From an uncultured Clostridia bacterium (GTDB taxonomy: Bacteria > Bacillota > Clostridia > TANB77 > CAG-508): a stretch of 55,646 nt of DNA. The translations under genes were made by a program, and so were the position numbers. Each line of letters starts with the position of its first letter. Within the stretch, counting starts at the first letter, position 1. Under the pieces are notes generated by a model. It saw only the letters and a list, made by a program, of their open reading frames with translations. It had not been told where the DNA came from and did not search any database. The DNA is taken from NCBI GenBank assembly GCA_947625415.1, contig CANQOG010000007.1, positions 1 through 55,646 of the forward strand, read 5' to 3'. Of this stretch, positions 1 through 7,578 are shown piece by piece.

Positions 1-18
1 GTTATAATAAAATCAAAA

Positions 19-45
19 AAGACAAAGGGACGGAGCTTTTGTCTT
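19..45. repeat. Left arm of a 27-bp perfect inverted repeat
   Basis: These 27 bases are the exact reverse complement of 637-663. Each arm is itself partly palindromic (GACAAA near one end, TTTGTC near the other). The two arms enclose about 590 bases holding a KTSC-domain gene. The arrangement suggests a small mobile or recombining cassette, but no transposase is present. Related GGGAC-centred palindromes occur at 23621, 24417 and 25078. Confidence 0.8.
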
Positions 46-132
46 ATACACATATAGATGATAATATTCAAAGTGCAGATAATGGCAATTTAAAGTGCAA
101 AAATTGCACTTTGGAAGAATAAGCAATTATAA

Positions 133-248
133 ATATATTAAAAATTAATCCAATGGAAACTCAAGAAAATATAGCAATTCAAATAAATCTTTGAGAATTG
201 TAAAAACATATATGTCAGAGATGCAAAAAATTAGATTTACAATTAATT
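133..248 (+). pseudogene. Possible remnant of a winged-helix regulator
   Basis: Two short frames read like the HTH part of a winged-helix protein: about 20 residues containing ETQENIAIQINL up to a TGA, then, two bases out of phase, IVKTYMSEMQKI to a TAA. The pattern (entry helix, recognition helix with RTVK-like residues) is typical of wHTH proteins. No start or full domain remains and no CGG is involved, so this is a decayed fragment rather than a recoded gene. The call rests on a short match and is tentative. Confidence 0.3.
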
Positions 249-446
249 AATAGGTTTATATTTATGTTGCTTATCTAATATAGAAAGAGCAGAACCTAAA
301 GAGGAAGAATTTATGAAATCTTGATACTCACTGAAACTAACATTAAAATACTGATAAACTTTTCCATTTTTAAATTCTACTTCTAAAATATTATTATCCC
401 AACCAACACTAGAGATTCTAGATGAATTTACAAGTTTTCTTTGCAT
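243..446 (-). CDS. KTSC-domain small protein
   Basis: This 67-residue protein fits the KTSC domain: SSRISSVGWD near residue 10, a hydrophobic strand with LEVEF, then GKVYQYFNV and an SLGSAL helix near residue 50. KTSC domains occur alone or next to nucleic-acid enzymes and their biochemical role is poorly known. A gaggt ribosome site precedes the ATG on the minus strand. The gene stands alone inside the inverted repeat 19-45/637-663, with decayed sequence behind it, so it looks like cargo of a small accessory cassette. Confidence 0.75.
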   Translation of the reverse strand: MQRKLVNSSRISSVGWDNNILEVEFKNGKVYQYFNVSFSEYQDFINSSSLGSALSILDKQHKYKPIN

Positions 447-636
447 ATATAATTACCTCACTTTCTAGGAGTAATTATACAATAAAAAATCTTAAAAAAC
501 AAGTGTTTAATAATATAGTACTAAATTTAGTGTATTGTATTTACATTCACTTGCTTTTTTGTTATACTTTAATAAGGAAAAAATTAAATTGTAAATATTC
601 ATAAAGAAAATATAGATATTTTCTTTAATGTTTTTT

Positions 637-663
637 AAGACAAAAGCTCCGTCCCTTTGTCTT
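637..663. repeat. Right arm of the 27-bp inverted repeat
   Basis: Exact reverse complement of 19-45. It lies just upstream of the vanZ-like gene and could also act as a transcription terminator for leftward or rightward transcripts because of its inner palindrome. Confidence 0.8.
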
Positions 664-699
664 GCTTTTGTCTTTTGAAATTATGTGGAGAGATTTTAG

Positions 700-1137
700 A
701 TGAAGAAAAATATATTAAGAATTTTTTTGATTATATTGATTATATTATGGATAATAAGTGTGTTTGGATTTTCAAATGAAAATGCTAAACAATCTTCGGG
801 TTTAAGCTTAAGGGTGGCAAGATTATTATCAAATAACGATGAAAATGTTTCAAAAGTATTAGAACCAGTTATAAGGAAATTAGCTCATTTATTTGAATAT
901 ACTGTTGGACGGATTTTTGTTTTATGGTTTATTTTTAACATTTAATTTAAGTTCTAAAAAACAAGTAATATTTTCAGGAATTTTAGGAAGTTTATATGCA
1001 ATTTCGGATGAAATTCATCAAGTTTTTGTTCCTCGGACGAGCTCGGAAGAATAGAAGATGTTGTGATTGACACGATAGGAATTATGTTAGGAATATGCTT
1101 TTTAATGATGTTTGTAAAAATATTTAAGAAAAATTAA
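700..1137 (+). CDS. VanZ-like membrane protein, read through three CGG +1 shift sites
   Basis: In ordinary translation this gene breaks three times. If the C of each in-frame CGG (910, 1034, 1044) is skipped, a complete 144-residue VanZ-family protein results. The first membrane segment spans about residues 5-23. KLAHLFEY near residue 65 is the family signature, and the stretch DEIHQVFVPGRAGRIEDV near residue 105-120 is the second hallmark. Both glycines of that second motif come from CGGA. VanZ proteins are 4-TM proteins linked to glycopeptide/lipoglycopeptide tolerance in some species, but this role is not shown here. The gene stands alone before a new promoter at 1146. Without the shifts none of the signature would be made in one chain. 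Confidence 0.9.
910..912 (+). other. CGG +1 frameshift site, VanZ Gly71
   Basis: Context GGA-CGG-ATT. Skipping the C gives V-G-G-F-L-F after the HLFEYT motif, as expected for VanZ. Confidence 0.85.
1034..1036 (+). other. CGG +1 frameshift site, VanZ Gly112
   Basis: Context CCT-CGG-ACG. Skipping the C restores VPGR in the VanZ signature VPGRAGRIEDV. Confidence 0.93.
1044..1046 (+). other. CGG +1 frameshift site, VanZ Gly115
   Basis: Context GCT-CGG-AAG, only ten bases after the previous site. Skipping the C restores AGRIED. Two shifts three codons apart rule out a chance indel. Confidence 0.93.
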
Positions 1138-1145
1138 AAAAACTA

Positions 1146-1174
1146 TTGTAATTTTTTTTTATATATGTTATAAC
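1146..1174 (+). promoter_or_regulatory. Promoter for the sortase operon
   Basis: TTGTAA (1146-1151), 17-base spacer, TATAAC (1169-1174). It fits a sigma-A type promoter driving the sortase-substrate gene. Confidence 0.6.
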
Positions 1175-1210
1175 AAAAATATAATTTTGAAAGGATATTG
1201 GTGTATAAGT

Positions 1211-1750
1211 ATGAGAAAAATTTTAAAAGTAGTTTTATTAGTTGCTATTTTAATTCTATGTTATTCTACAACTGTTTGTGCTACAACAAACGAGGAGTTG
1301 ATTAATTATGTAACTAAAAAATTCAACATTAATGGAACAGAAGTAGGATTATCTAGCGAAAACTGTAGAAAAGTAGAACGTTATTTAACAACATATCCTG
1401 TTGATTCACAAGAAGCTGATCAAATTGTTGCTAAAGTTAATGAAGGTGTATCTTTAATGAAAGCTGAAAATGTTACTGATCCTTCAAAATTATCAGCAGC
1501 TAAAAAAGAAGAATTATTATCTATTGCTCAAGAAGCTACTAAAATTGCTGGTGCTGACTTGACATTTAATTCTACTGATCATGTCATTACAATTTATAAA
1601 GATGGAGAAGTATTTGATCAAGCAAAAGCTGACTCATCTTTAGTTCAAACAGGTAGCGATAATTCTTATGTTTTAACAATAGGTGCAAGTGTAGCAATAA
1701 TTGCCGTTGCAGGACTTGCTGTATTAATGGTAAAAAAATATCGTGCATAA
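1211..1750 (+). CDS. Sortase-anchored secreted protein, LVQTG sorting signal
   Basis: The product has an N-terminal signal peptide (RKILK followed by about 15 hydrophobic residues ending near TVCA). A mostly helical, charged body of about 120 residues follows. The C-terminus is a cell-wall sorting signal: LVQTG, a hydrophobic helix, and a basic KKYRA tail. LVQTG is a variant of LPXTG. The gene overlaps the following sortase gene by a few bases, so that enzyme is the likely partner. I do not recognise the body domain. Start choice is open: ATG 1211 lies 16 bases from the AAGGA box, while a non-standard ATA at 1205 sits at normal spacing. Confidence 0.7.
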   Translation: MRKILKVVLLVAILILCYSTTVCATTNEELINYVTKKFNINGTEVGLSSENCRKVERYLTTYPVDSQEADQIVAKVNEGVSLMKAENVTDPSKLSAAKKEELLSIAQEATKIAGADLTFNSTDHVITIYKDGEVFDQAKADSSLVQTGSDNSYVLTIGASVAIIAVAGLAVLMVKKYRA

Positions 1751-2387
1751 GAATGAACATAGTAAAAACAGTTATATGAAAGCAACTATTAGTGATTTAA
1801 TAGTTGCTTTTATATATGTAGCTGTTTTTGTTTTAATTGTATATTGCTTGTTTGCTTCTAAAATTTCTTTGGCAATGAGAATGATAGATACTATTTCAAT
1901 TGATACAAGTAAGAAAGTATTAAAAGACGTTACTATAGATTTAGAAACTAGAAATTTAAAAGCATATCCAGCATTTGGAACTAAATATGGAACAATTAGT
2001 ATACCTAGTCTTAATTTAACAAAGGACTTCTATTTTGGAGATAGTTTATCAGTTTTAAGAAATGGAATAGGAAATTCTGGTGGAGCATATTTTCCTGGTG
2101 AAGGTGGTTCTATAATTGCAATGGGTCATAATTATAAAGGAATATTGAAAGATTTGCCAAAGGTTAAAAATGGTGATCAAATTATTCTTGATTTAATTTA
2201 TGGAAAATTTGTTTATGAAGTTTATGATGCTAAAATTGTATATTATAAGGATTCCGATAAACTTGAATTACAAAGGGAAGAAGAGAGATTGATGCTTTAT
2301 ACATGTTATCCAACAGATGGATTTGGACATGCAGTTGATAGATATGTAGTTTATGCTAGATTAGTAGAGGAGGAATTTTATGATTAG
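1743..2387 (+). CDS. Sortase (class D-like)
   Basis: Sortases are membrane-anchored cysteine transpeptidases that cut a sorting motif and attach the protein to the cell wall. This 214-residue protein has one N-terminal membrane segment (about residues 18-38) and the sortase beta-barrel. It keeps His129 (MGHNY), Cys188 (LYTCYPTD) and an Arg in DRYVVYAR near residue 200. The preceding gene carries an LVQTG signal and overlaps this one, so the two form a dedicated sortase–substrate pair. The GTG start at 1743 lies inside the upstream gene; a later ATG at 1776 is possible. Confidence 0.85.
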   Translation: MHKNEHSKNSYMKATISDLIVAFIYVAVFVLIVYCLFASKISLAMRMIDTISIDTSKKVLKDVTIDLETRNLKAYPAFGTKYGTISIPSLNLTKDFYFGDSLSVLRNGIGNSGGAYFPGEGGSIIAMGHNYKGILKDLPKVKNGDQIILDLIYGKFVYEVYDAKIVYYKDSDKLELQREEERLMLYTCYPTDGFGHAVDRYVVYARLVEEEFYD

Positions 2388-3177
2388 GAAAATACTTAGA
2401 TATTTGCTTAATTTTGTTTTAAGTGTTCTTATCCTTATACTAATTATTTTGAATATTTTTTCTATTACAATATTTGATAGGGAGTATATAAAGCAAAAAT
2501 TAAAAAGCAATGATTTTTATATAAGAGCATATTCAGATATAATTGAAAGTTTTGAAAATTATACGATGCAATCTGGTTTGGATTTGAATATATTAGATGG
2601 GCTTGTTTCAGAAACTCAAGTTGCAAACGATATAAATGTTAAAATAGATTCTTTTTATACAAAAATTAATGGAGATATAGATACTACTTCAATTAGAAAT
2701 GAATTAGACTCTAGAATAAATAAAGCTCTAGAAGAAAATAATAGAGTTCCTTCAGATACTGAAAAAGAAGCAATAAATAAATATGAAGATGCAATTGTTC
2801 AAGCTTATGAAGATGGAATTGTATATGGAACAAATCTTTCTGTAAAAGTTGAATATTTAAATAGACTTAAAGCAATTTGCATTGTAAGTATAATAGTAGT
2901 AAGTATAATGATAATTTTAATAAGAAGAAAAATTTTAAGATGTGTTGCTTGTTTGGGAATTAGTTTCTTGTTTTCGGGAATTTTTTCAGTAGTATTAAAA
3001 TTTTTATTAATAAATAGAATTGGTAATATACTTATATTAGATACTAAATTTTCTGCATTGCTTATAAATGTTTTAACAGATATTTTAAATAAATTTTTCA
3101 ATGTTGGATTGGTAATTGGAGTTGTTGGAATTATTTTTATCCTTATTGGAAATATAAAGGTTAATAAAAAGGCATGA
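2380..3177 (+). CDS. Integral membrane protein of unknown function
   Basis: This 265-residue protein overlaps the sortase gene by eight bases and ends inside a terminator stem, so it is the last gene of the sortase operon. It has an N-terminal membrane helix (about residues 8-28). A polar, charged extracytoplasmic segment of about 130 residues follows, then at least three further hydrophobic helices (about 165-185, 190-215 and 235-258). No motif assigns a reaction. Co-translation with the sortase suggests help in surface-protein export or anchoring; this is inference from context only. Confidence 0.6.
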   Translation: MIRKILRYLLNFVLSVLILILIILNIFSITIFDREYIKQKLKSNDFYIRAYSDIIESFENYTMQSGLDLNILDGLVSETQVANDINVKIDSFYTKINGDIDTTSIRNELDSRINKALEENNRVPSDTEKEAINKYEDAIVQAYEDGIVYGTNLSVKVEYLNRLKAICIVSIIVVSIMIILIRRKILRCVACLGISFLFSGIFSVVLKFLLINRIGNILILDTKFSALLINVLTDILNKFFNVGLVIGVVGIIFILIGNIKVNKKA

Positions 3178-3200
3178 TTTTCATTAAATTATGCCTTTTT
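3166..3200 (+). terminator. Terminator of the sortase operon
   Basis: AAAAAGGCAT pairs with ATGCCTTTTT across a 15-base loop; the left arm contains the stop codon of the preceding gene. A T-run follows. Confidence 0.7.
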
Positions 3201-3230
3201 TAGAAAAGTTTAAGAATTTATCTAAAAATG

Positions 3231-3259
3231 TTTACAAAAGTCGAAAATTGTGATTTAAT
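3231..3259 (+). promoter_or_regulatory. Promoter for the exopolysaccharide locus
   Basis: TTTACA (3231-3236), 17-base spacer, TTTAAT (3254-3259), 45 bases before the first gene of the locus. Confidence 0.5.
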
Positions 3260-3303
3260 GTTATTAGTGTAAATAAATGATAAAATGAGGATAGAGAAAG
3301 AAA

Positions 3304-4563
3304 GTGGAAGATGAAAAATTAATTGTTCCATTCGAAATTGAAACTATTCATAGAACATTTTTGGAACGTTTTATACATAAATTAAATATAACTATAAAAG
3401 CTATTATAAGATATCTTTTTACTATGATAATGTCATTAATAGGAATAGTATTATTAATTCCATTAAGCTTATTAGTAAATTTAAGAAAAGTAATTAATAG
3501 AGATGAAACAAAGCTATTTGAGTTAAATGAAAAAATTGGAAAAAATGGAAAAATATTTAAACAAATAACTTTTGGGGTAAAAGATGATAATTATTTGATG
3601 AAAACTGGTTTAAGACATTTTCCAGAAGTTATAAATATTTTTTTAGGTCAAATGAGTTTTGTTGGTCCAAAGGCTTATAATCCTGAAGATAAAGAAAAAA
3701 TGGGCGAATATTATAATTATATTATTCAATATAAACCTGGAATTACTGGAATTAATCAAATTTCTAGTAGTGATAGGTTAAGCTTAGCTGATAGGCTAGA
3801 TAATGATTATAGATACCATTATAGAAAAAATTTTGTTTTAGATTTAAAAATAATATTAATAACTTTTTTAGTTACTCTAAGAAAAAAAGATGCATATTAT
3901 AATATTAAAGACCAAATTAAACAAACAATAAATGATTTTAAAATTCTATTTTGTGAAACTATAAAAAGAACTGTAGACATTTTTGTTGGTTTGATTGGAA
4001 CAATAATTGTTATTCCATTAGCTATTTTAATTAAAATTGGAAACATGCTTTGTGGTGATTTTGGACATGTTTTTTATACTCAAAATAGAATAGGAAAAAA
4101 TGGAAAAATATTTAAGATTTATAAATTTAGAAGCATGATTGAAAATGCAGATGAAAAATTAAAAGTTATTTTAGAAAATGATGAAGAAAAGTCAAAAGAG
4201 TATTTTAAAAACCGCAAATTAAAAGATGATCCAAGAGTTACTAAAGTTGGAAAATTTATTAGAAAAACAAGTATTGACGAGTTTCCACAATTTTTTAATG
4301 TTTTAAAAGGGGATATGAGTTTAGTTGGACCTAGACCTTATCTTCAATCAGAAAAAGAACTACTTGGTGATTATTATAATATAATCATAAAATCAAAACC
4401 AGGAATAACTGGGCTATGGCAAATAAGCGGAAGAAATAAAACCACTTTTGATATAAGAATTAGAATTGATAGACAATATAATAGAGAAAAAGGCTTGAAA
4501 ACTGATTTTAAAATTTTATTAAAAACAGTTAAAGTTGTTTTTAAAGGCAATGGGGCTTTTTAA
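3304..4563 (+). CDS. Tandem-duplicated initiating sugar-phosphate transferase
   Basis: The 419-residue product contains two copies of the bacterial sugar transferase domain (polyprenyl-phosphate glycosyl-1-phosphate transferase), which starts repeat-unit synthesis on a lipid carrier. The C-terminal copy (about 218-419) is complete: membrane entry helix, YKFRSM, DEFPQ-type motif, SLVGPRPY, PGITGLWQISGR. The N-terminal copy (about 15-215) aligns in order but has lost key residues. KFRSM is replaced by QITFG, DEFPQ by HFPEV, GPRP by GPKA, and LWQ by INQ. It is therefore probably a catalytically dead domain fused to an active one. It begins the polysaccharide locus. The GTG start has only a weak upstream purine run. 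Confidence 0.85.
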   Translation: MEDEKLIVPFEIETIHRTFLERFIHKLNITIKAIIRYLFTMIMSLIGIVLLIPLSLLVNLRKVINRDETKLFELNEKIGKNGKIFKQITFGVKDDNYLMKTGLRHFPEVINIFLGQMSFVGPKAYNPEDKEKMGEYYNYIIQYKPGITGINQISSSDRLSLADRLDNDYRYHYRKNFVLDLKIILITFLVTLRKKDAYYNIKDQIKQTINDFKILFCETIKRTVDIFVGLIGTIIVIPLAILIKIGNMLCGDFGHVFYTQNRIGKNGKIFKIYKFRSMIENADEKLKVILENDEEKSKEYFKNRKLKDDPRVTKVGKFIRKTSIDEFPQFFNVLKGDMSLVGPRPYLQSEKELLGDYYNIIIKSKPGITGLWQISGRNKTTFDIRIRIDRQYNREKGLKTDFKILLKTVKVVFKGNGAF

Positions 4564-4584
4564 AAAAAGGAGGTTTAGTTATAA

Positions 4585-5400
4585 ATTTTAGACAATAAAA
4601 TAACATTAGGTAATAAATATCTCGAAAAATTTTCAGATAATGAAAAAATAATTGAAATTTTTAATAATATATTAAATTCTGATGTTAAAGATACAATTTT
4701 AGATCTTTCTAACTGTTCAGATATAAGTACAACAGGATTTACAATATTAGGAGCTTTAGGACCATTATTACTTTCACAAAAAAGAAATATTTATTTGAAA
4801 TTTGGAAAAAATAAAAATGTAGAAATGAGAATTGCAAATGATGTTAGTACTAAACAAAAAAGCTTAATATTTAATAATTTTAATGATGAAAAATCTATAG
4901 AAGAAAATTTAAATGGTTTAGAGCAAATTCCGAAAATGAAAGAAATTAAAAGCCAATCTCCAGAAAAATATCAAGAAATTTGGTCTAGACTTTATGAATT
5001 ATCTTCAAATGCAGTAGAACATGGAGAAAATGAATGTGGTGCTGTTTCAAATGGATATTGTAATAAAAATAAATTTACTTTTTCAGTGTTTGACTTTGGA
5101 AAAGGATTAGCTGAAAATGTAAATTTATATAATAAAAATATTGGTGTTAGTAATGGAGATTGGAACACTAAAAAATGTATTGAATGGGCTTTAGATAAAG
5201 CAAATAGTACAAAACAGAGTACAACAATTCCCAGAGGAGCTGGTTTTTATACAACATTAAATTTCTTGGAGAAATATAATGGACAAATGTCAATTTATAC
5301 AAGTGATACATATTGTTTTATAAAAAATGGAAAAAAACAATTTAAAAAAATGAAAAACAATATTTTAGGAACTATAGTTTCAATAAGTATACATATATAA
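4585..5400 (+). CDS. STAS-like plus GHKL ATPase protein; apparent ATT start
   Basis: The reading frame is open from 4585, just after an in-frame TAA, and carries a STAS-like fold (about 1-75: ILDLSNCSDISTTGF). A histidine-kinase-like ATPase domain (about 110-271) follows, with N box ELSSNAVEHGE, G1-type DFGKGL and a GAGFYT loop. Such pairs resemble anti-sigma kinase/STAS partner switches. The AAGGAGG box at 4567-4573 precedes ATT 4585 by 11 bases. The first canonical start, TTG 4795, would remove the whole STAS-like part. The gene heads a three-gene cassette with a DUF4325 gene and a PIN gene inside the polysaccharide locus. Confidence 0.65.
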   Translation: MLDNKITLGNKYLEKFSDNEKIIEIFNNILNSDVKDTILDLSNCSDISTTGFTILGALGPLLLSQKRNIYLKFGKNKNVEMRIANDVSTKQKSLIFNNFNDEKSIEENLNGLEQIPKMKEIKSQSPEKYQEIWSRLYELSSNAVEHGENECGAVSNGYCNKNKFTFSVFDFGKGLAENVNLYNKNIGVSNGDWNTKKCIEWALDKANSTKQSTTIPRGAGFYTTLNFLEKYNGQMSIYTSDTYCFIKNGKKQFKKMKNNILGTIVSISIHI

Positions 5401-5425
5401 ATTAATTTTATTATTGGAGGATTAA

Positions 5426-5797
5426 ATGAATAATATTTTAAAAGTTAAAGAATTTTGTAATAATGCATTATCAATAAGTGATGGCGAAATTATAAAAACA
5501 GAATGTGAAAAAATATTGGAAAAAATCGGTGATGCAGAAGAAAAGATAATTATAGATTTTGAAGGAATAACTTTATTTTCAACTTCTTTTTTTAATGCAT
5601 CTATTGGATATTTTATTGTAGAATATTCACCAAAATTATATGATAAAAAAATAGAATGTATAAATCTTTCTGACTTAGGTAAAGAAACTTTAAGATATTC
5701 TTATGAAAACGCAGTTGAAGTATATAATAAAAAACCATCTATTGAAGAAAAAGAAAAAATAACAGATATAGTTGAGAAAAACATAAACAATTCTTAA
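5426..5797 (+). CDS. DUF4325 STAS-like protein
   Basis: This 123-residue protein has the STAS-like pattern of DUF4325. IIIDFEGITLFSTSFFNA near residues 45-62 forms the core strand and the FSTSFFN turn, and LSDLGKETLRYSYENA follows near residue 90. DUF4325 proteins usually sit next to histidine-kinase-type ATPases, as here, and are thought to act as antagonist-like switch partners. A ggagg box precedes the ATG. The gene lies 25 bases after the ATPase gene and 18 before the PIN gene, so the three are probably co-expressed. Confidence 0.75.
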   Translation: MNNILKVKEFCNNALSISDGEIIKTECEKILEKIGDAEEKIIIDFEGITLFSTSFFNASIGYFIVEYSPKLYDKKIECINLSDLGKETLRYSYENAVEVYNKKPSIEEKEKITDIVEKNINNS

Positions 5798-5815
5798 ATA
5801 AAGAAAGGAGGATTC

Positions 5816-6415
5816 ATGGTTCATAATATTAAAAATCCATTAACGCCAAATATAGCAATTCCTAAAATATTATTAGATACAAATATTTTAGTTCATATAT
5901 TTTATAATAATCTATATCAAAATACTACTAATATATCAAGGCAATATCAAAACTATGTAAATCATTTGATAACTAAGAAAGAAAAATTATATACTACTGA
6001 ATTTAATATTTATGAAATGTATCATGTCATAGATAAAATTAACAGAGATATTTATAGCCGAGAAAATGGACAGGATATATCTTTAAAAGAATATCACAAA
6101 AATCAAACAGAAGTAAAAAAAGTACATAAAGAATTTAAAGCATCTTATGATACATTAAAAAATTGTATTCAAATACTTCCATATCAATTTGAAAAAGAAG
6201 ATATTGATGACTTTTGTGAAAAAGATGAATCAAGTCTTGATTTTTATGATTATATGTTATTAAAAGTTGCTGATAAAGAAAAATTTAAATATATACTAAC
6301 TGATGATGCAGATTTTGTTTCAAATTTAGATTATATAAAAAATTTTGATATAATGACTCAAAATAATGAAATGATAAAAACATATAATGATAAAAGCCAA
6401 GATAAAACAGATTAA
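5816..6415 (+). CDS. PIN-domain ribonuclease-like protein
   Basis: PIN domains are metal-dependent ribonucleases built around clustered acidic residues. The 199-residue product has LLDTNIL with Asp21, TEFNIYE near residue 62-67 as the second acidic group, and DFYDYMLLKVA followed by LTDDADF near residues 143-167 as the third. These are the expected positions in a PIN fold. It has a strong AAAGGAGG box and no obvious VapB-like antitoxin. It follows the STAS-ATPase and DUF4325 genes, so it may be the effector controlled by that switch. The target is unknown. Confidence 0.7.
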   Translation: MVHNIKNPLTPNIAIPKILLDTNILVHIFYNNLYQNTTNISRQYQNYVNHLITKKEKLYTTEFNIYEMYHVIDKINRDIYSRENGQDISLKEYHKNQTEVKKVHKEFKASYDTLKNCIQILPYQFEKEDIDDFCEKDESSLDFYDYMLLKVADKEKFKYILTDDADFVSNLDYIKNFDIMTQNNEMIKTYNDKSQDKTD

Positions 6416-6433
6416 ACGGAGATTATTAGTGAT

Positions 6434-7547
6434 ATGAAAATCGCAATGATTGGACACAAAAGAATTCCTTCTCGCGAAGGTGGAGTAGAAATTGCTGTTG
6501 GTGAACTTGCAACTAGATTAGTCAAAGACGGAATAGAAGTTGATGTATATAATAGAAAAGGCAATAATGTAGCTAATAAAAATATAAAAGTTAAAAAGAT
6601 TAAAGAATACAACGGAGTTAAAATAAAAACAATCTTTACAATTAATAAAAGAGGATTAGATGCATTAATCTATTCCTTTTTTGCTAGTATAATAGCTAGC
6701 TTTAAACATTATGATTGTTTACACTACCACGCAGAACGGAAGTTGTGGAATGATATGGATTCCAAAACTTTTTAGAAAAAGAGTTGTTGTTACAATTCAT
6801 GGATTAGATTGGAAACGTTCTAAATGGGGGGGATTTGCTAGTAAATATATAAAATTTGGAGAAAAAATGGCTGCAAAATATGCTGATGAAATTATCGTTT
6901 TATCTGAAAGTGTAAAAAAATATTTTAAAGACACTTATAATCGTGAAACTATTTTTATTCCAAATGGTGTTACAAAACAAGAATTAAGAAAGCCTAAAAT
7001 TATCAAAGAAAAATATGAATTGGAAAGAGATAGTTATATTTTATATTTAGGAAGAATTGTTCCTGAAAAAGGAATTGATTATTTAGTAGAAGCTTATAAG
7101 AAAATTGATACTAATAAAAAATTAGTTATCGCCGGTGGCTCTAGTCATACAGATGATTATTTTGAACAAATAAAAGAAAAAGTAAAAGATGATAAAAGAA
7201 TAATTATGACAGGCTTTGTTCAAGGCGAAGAATTAGAAGAATTATTTTCAAATTGTTATTTATATTGCTTGCCAAGTGATGTAGAAGGAATGCCTATTTC
7301 ACTTTTAGAAGCAATGAGTTATGGAAAAAATTGTTTAGTAAGTGATATTCCTGAAAATTTACAGGTAATTGAAGATAAAGGAATTGTTTTTAAAAAGAGC
7401 AATATAAATGATTTAAAAGAAAAATTAGAAGATTGCTTAAATGAAAAACATACAAAAACAGAAGATGAAATTTCTAATTATGTTTTAAATAAATATAATT
7501 GGGATGAAGTTGTAAAGAAAACTGAAAAATTGTATGGAGAGAAATAA
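6434..7547 (+). CDS. GT4 glycosyltransferase with DUF1972 N-terminus, one CGG shift site
   Basis: Read through the CGG at 6737, the gene gives a 370-residue family-4 glycosyltransferase. The N-terminal DUF1972-type start IGHKRIPSREGGVEI and a central GLDWKRSKWGG match the rhamnosyltransferase-like group in capsule loci. The C-terminal half carries YLGRIVPEKG and the donor-binding SDVEGMPISLLEAM. Without the shift, translation stops 36 bases after the site and only the first third is made. It acts at the cytoplasmic membrane face, adding a sugar to the lipid-linked repeat unit. Donor and acceptor cannot be told from sequence. Confidence 0.9.
6737..6739 (+). other. CGG +1 frameshift site in GT4, Gly102
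   Basis: Context GAA-CGG-AAG. Skipping the C gives HYHAEGSCGMIWIPKLF, joining two frames into one GT4 protein. Confidence 0.93.
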
Positions 7548-7578
7548 ATTTTAATATTTAAAAAATGGAAGTGAAAAA

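Noticed and set aside
422..604. Plus-strand frame of 60 codons over the KTSC gene
   Set aside because: It overlaps the KTSC gene antisense, has no ribosome site, and reads as low-complexity Ile/Leu/Asn typical of AT-rich noise.
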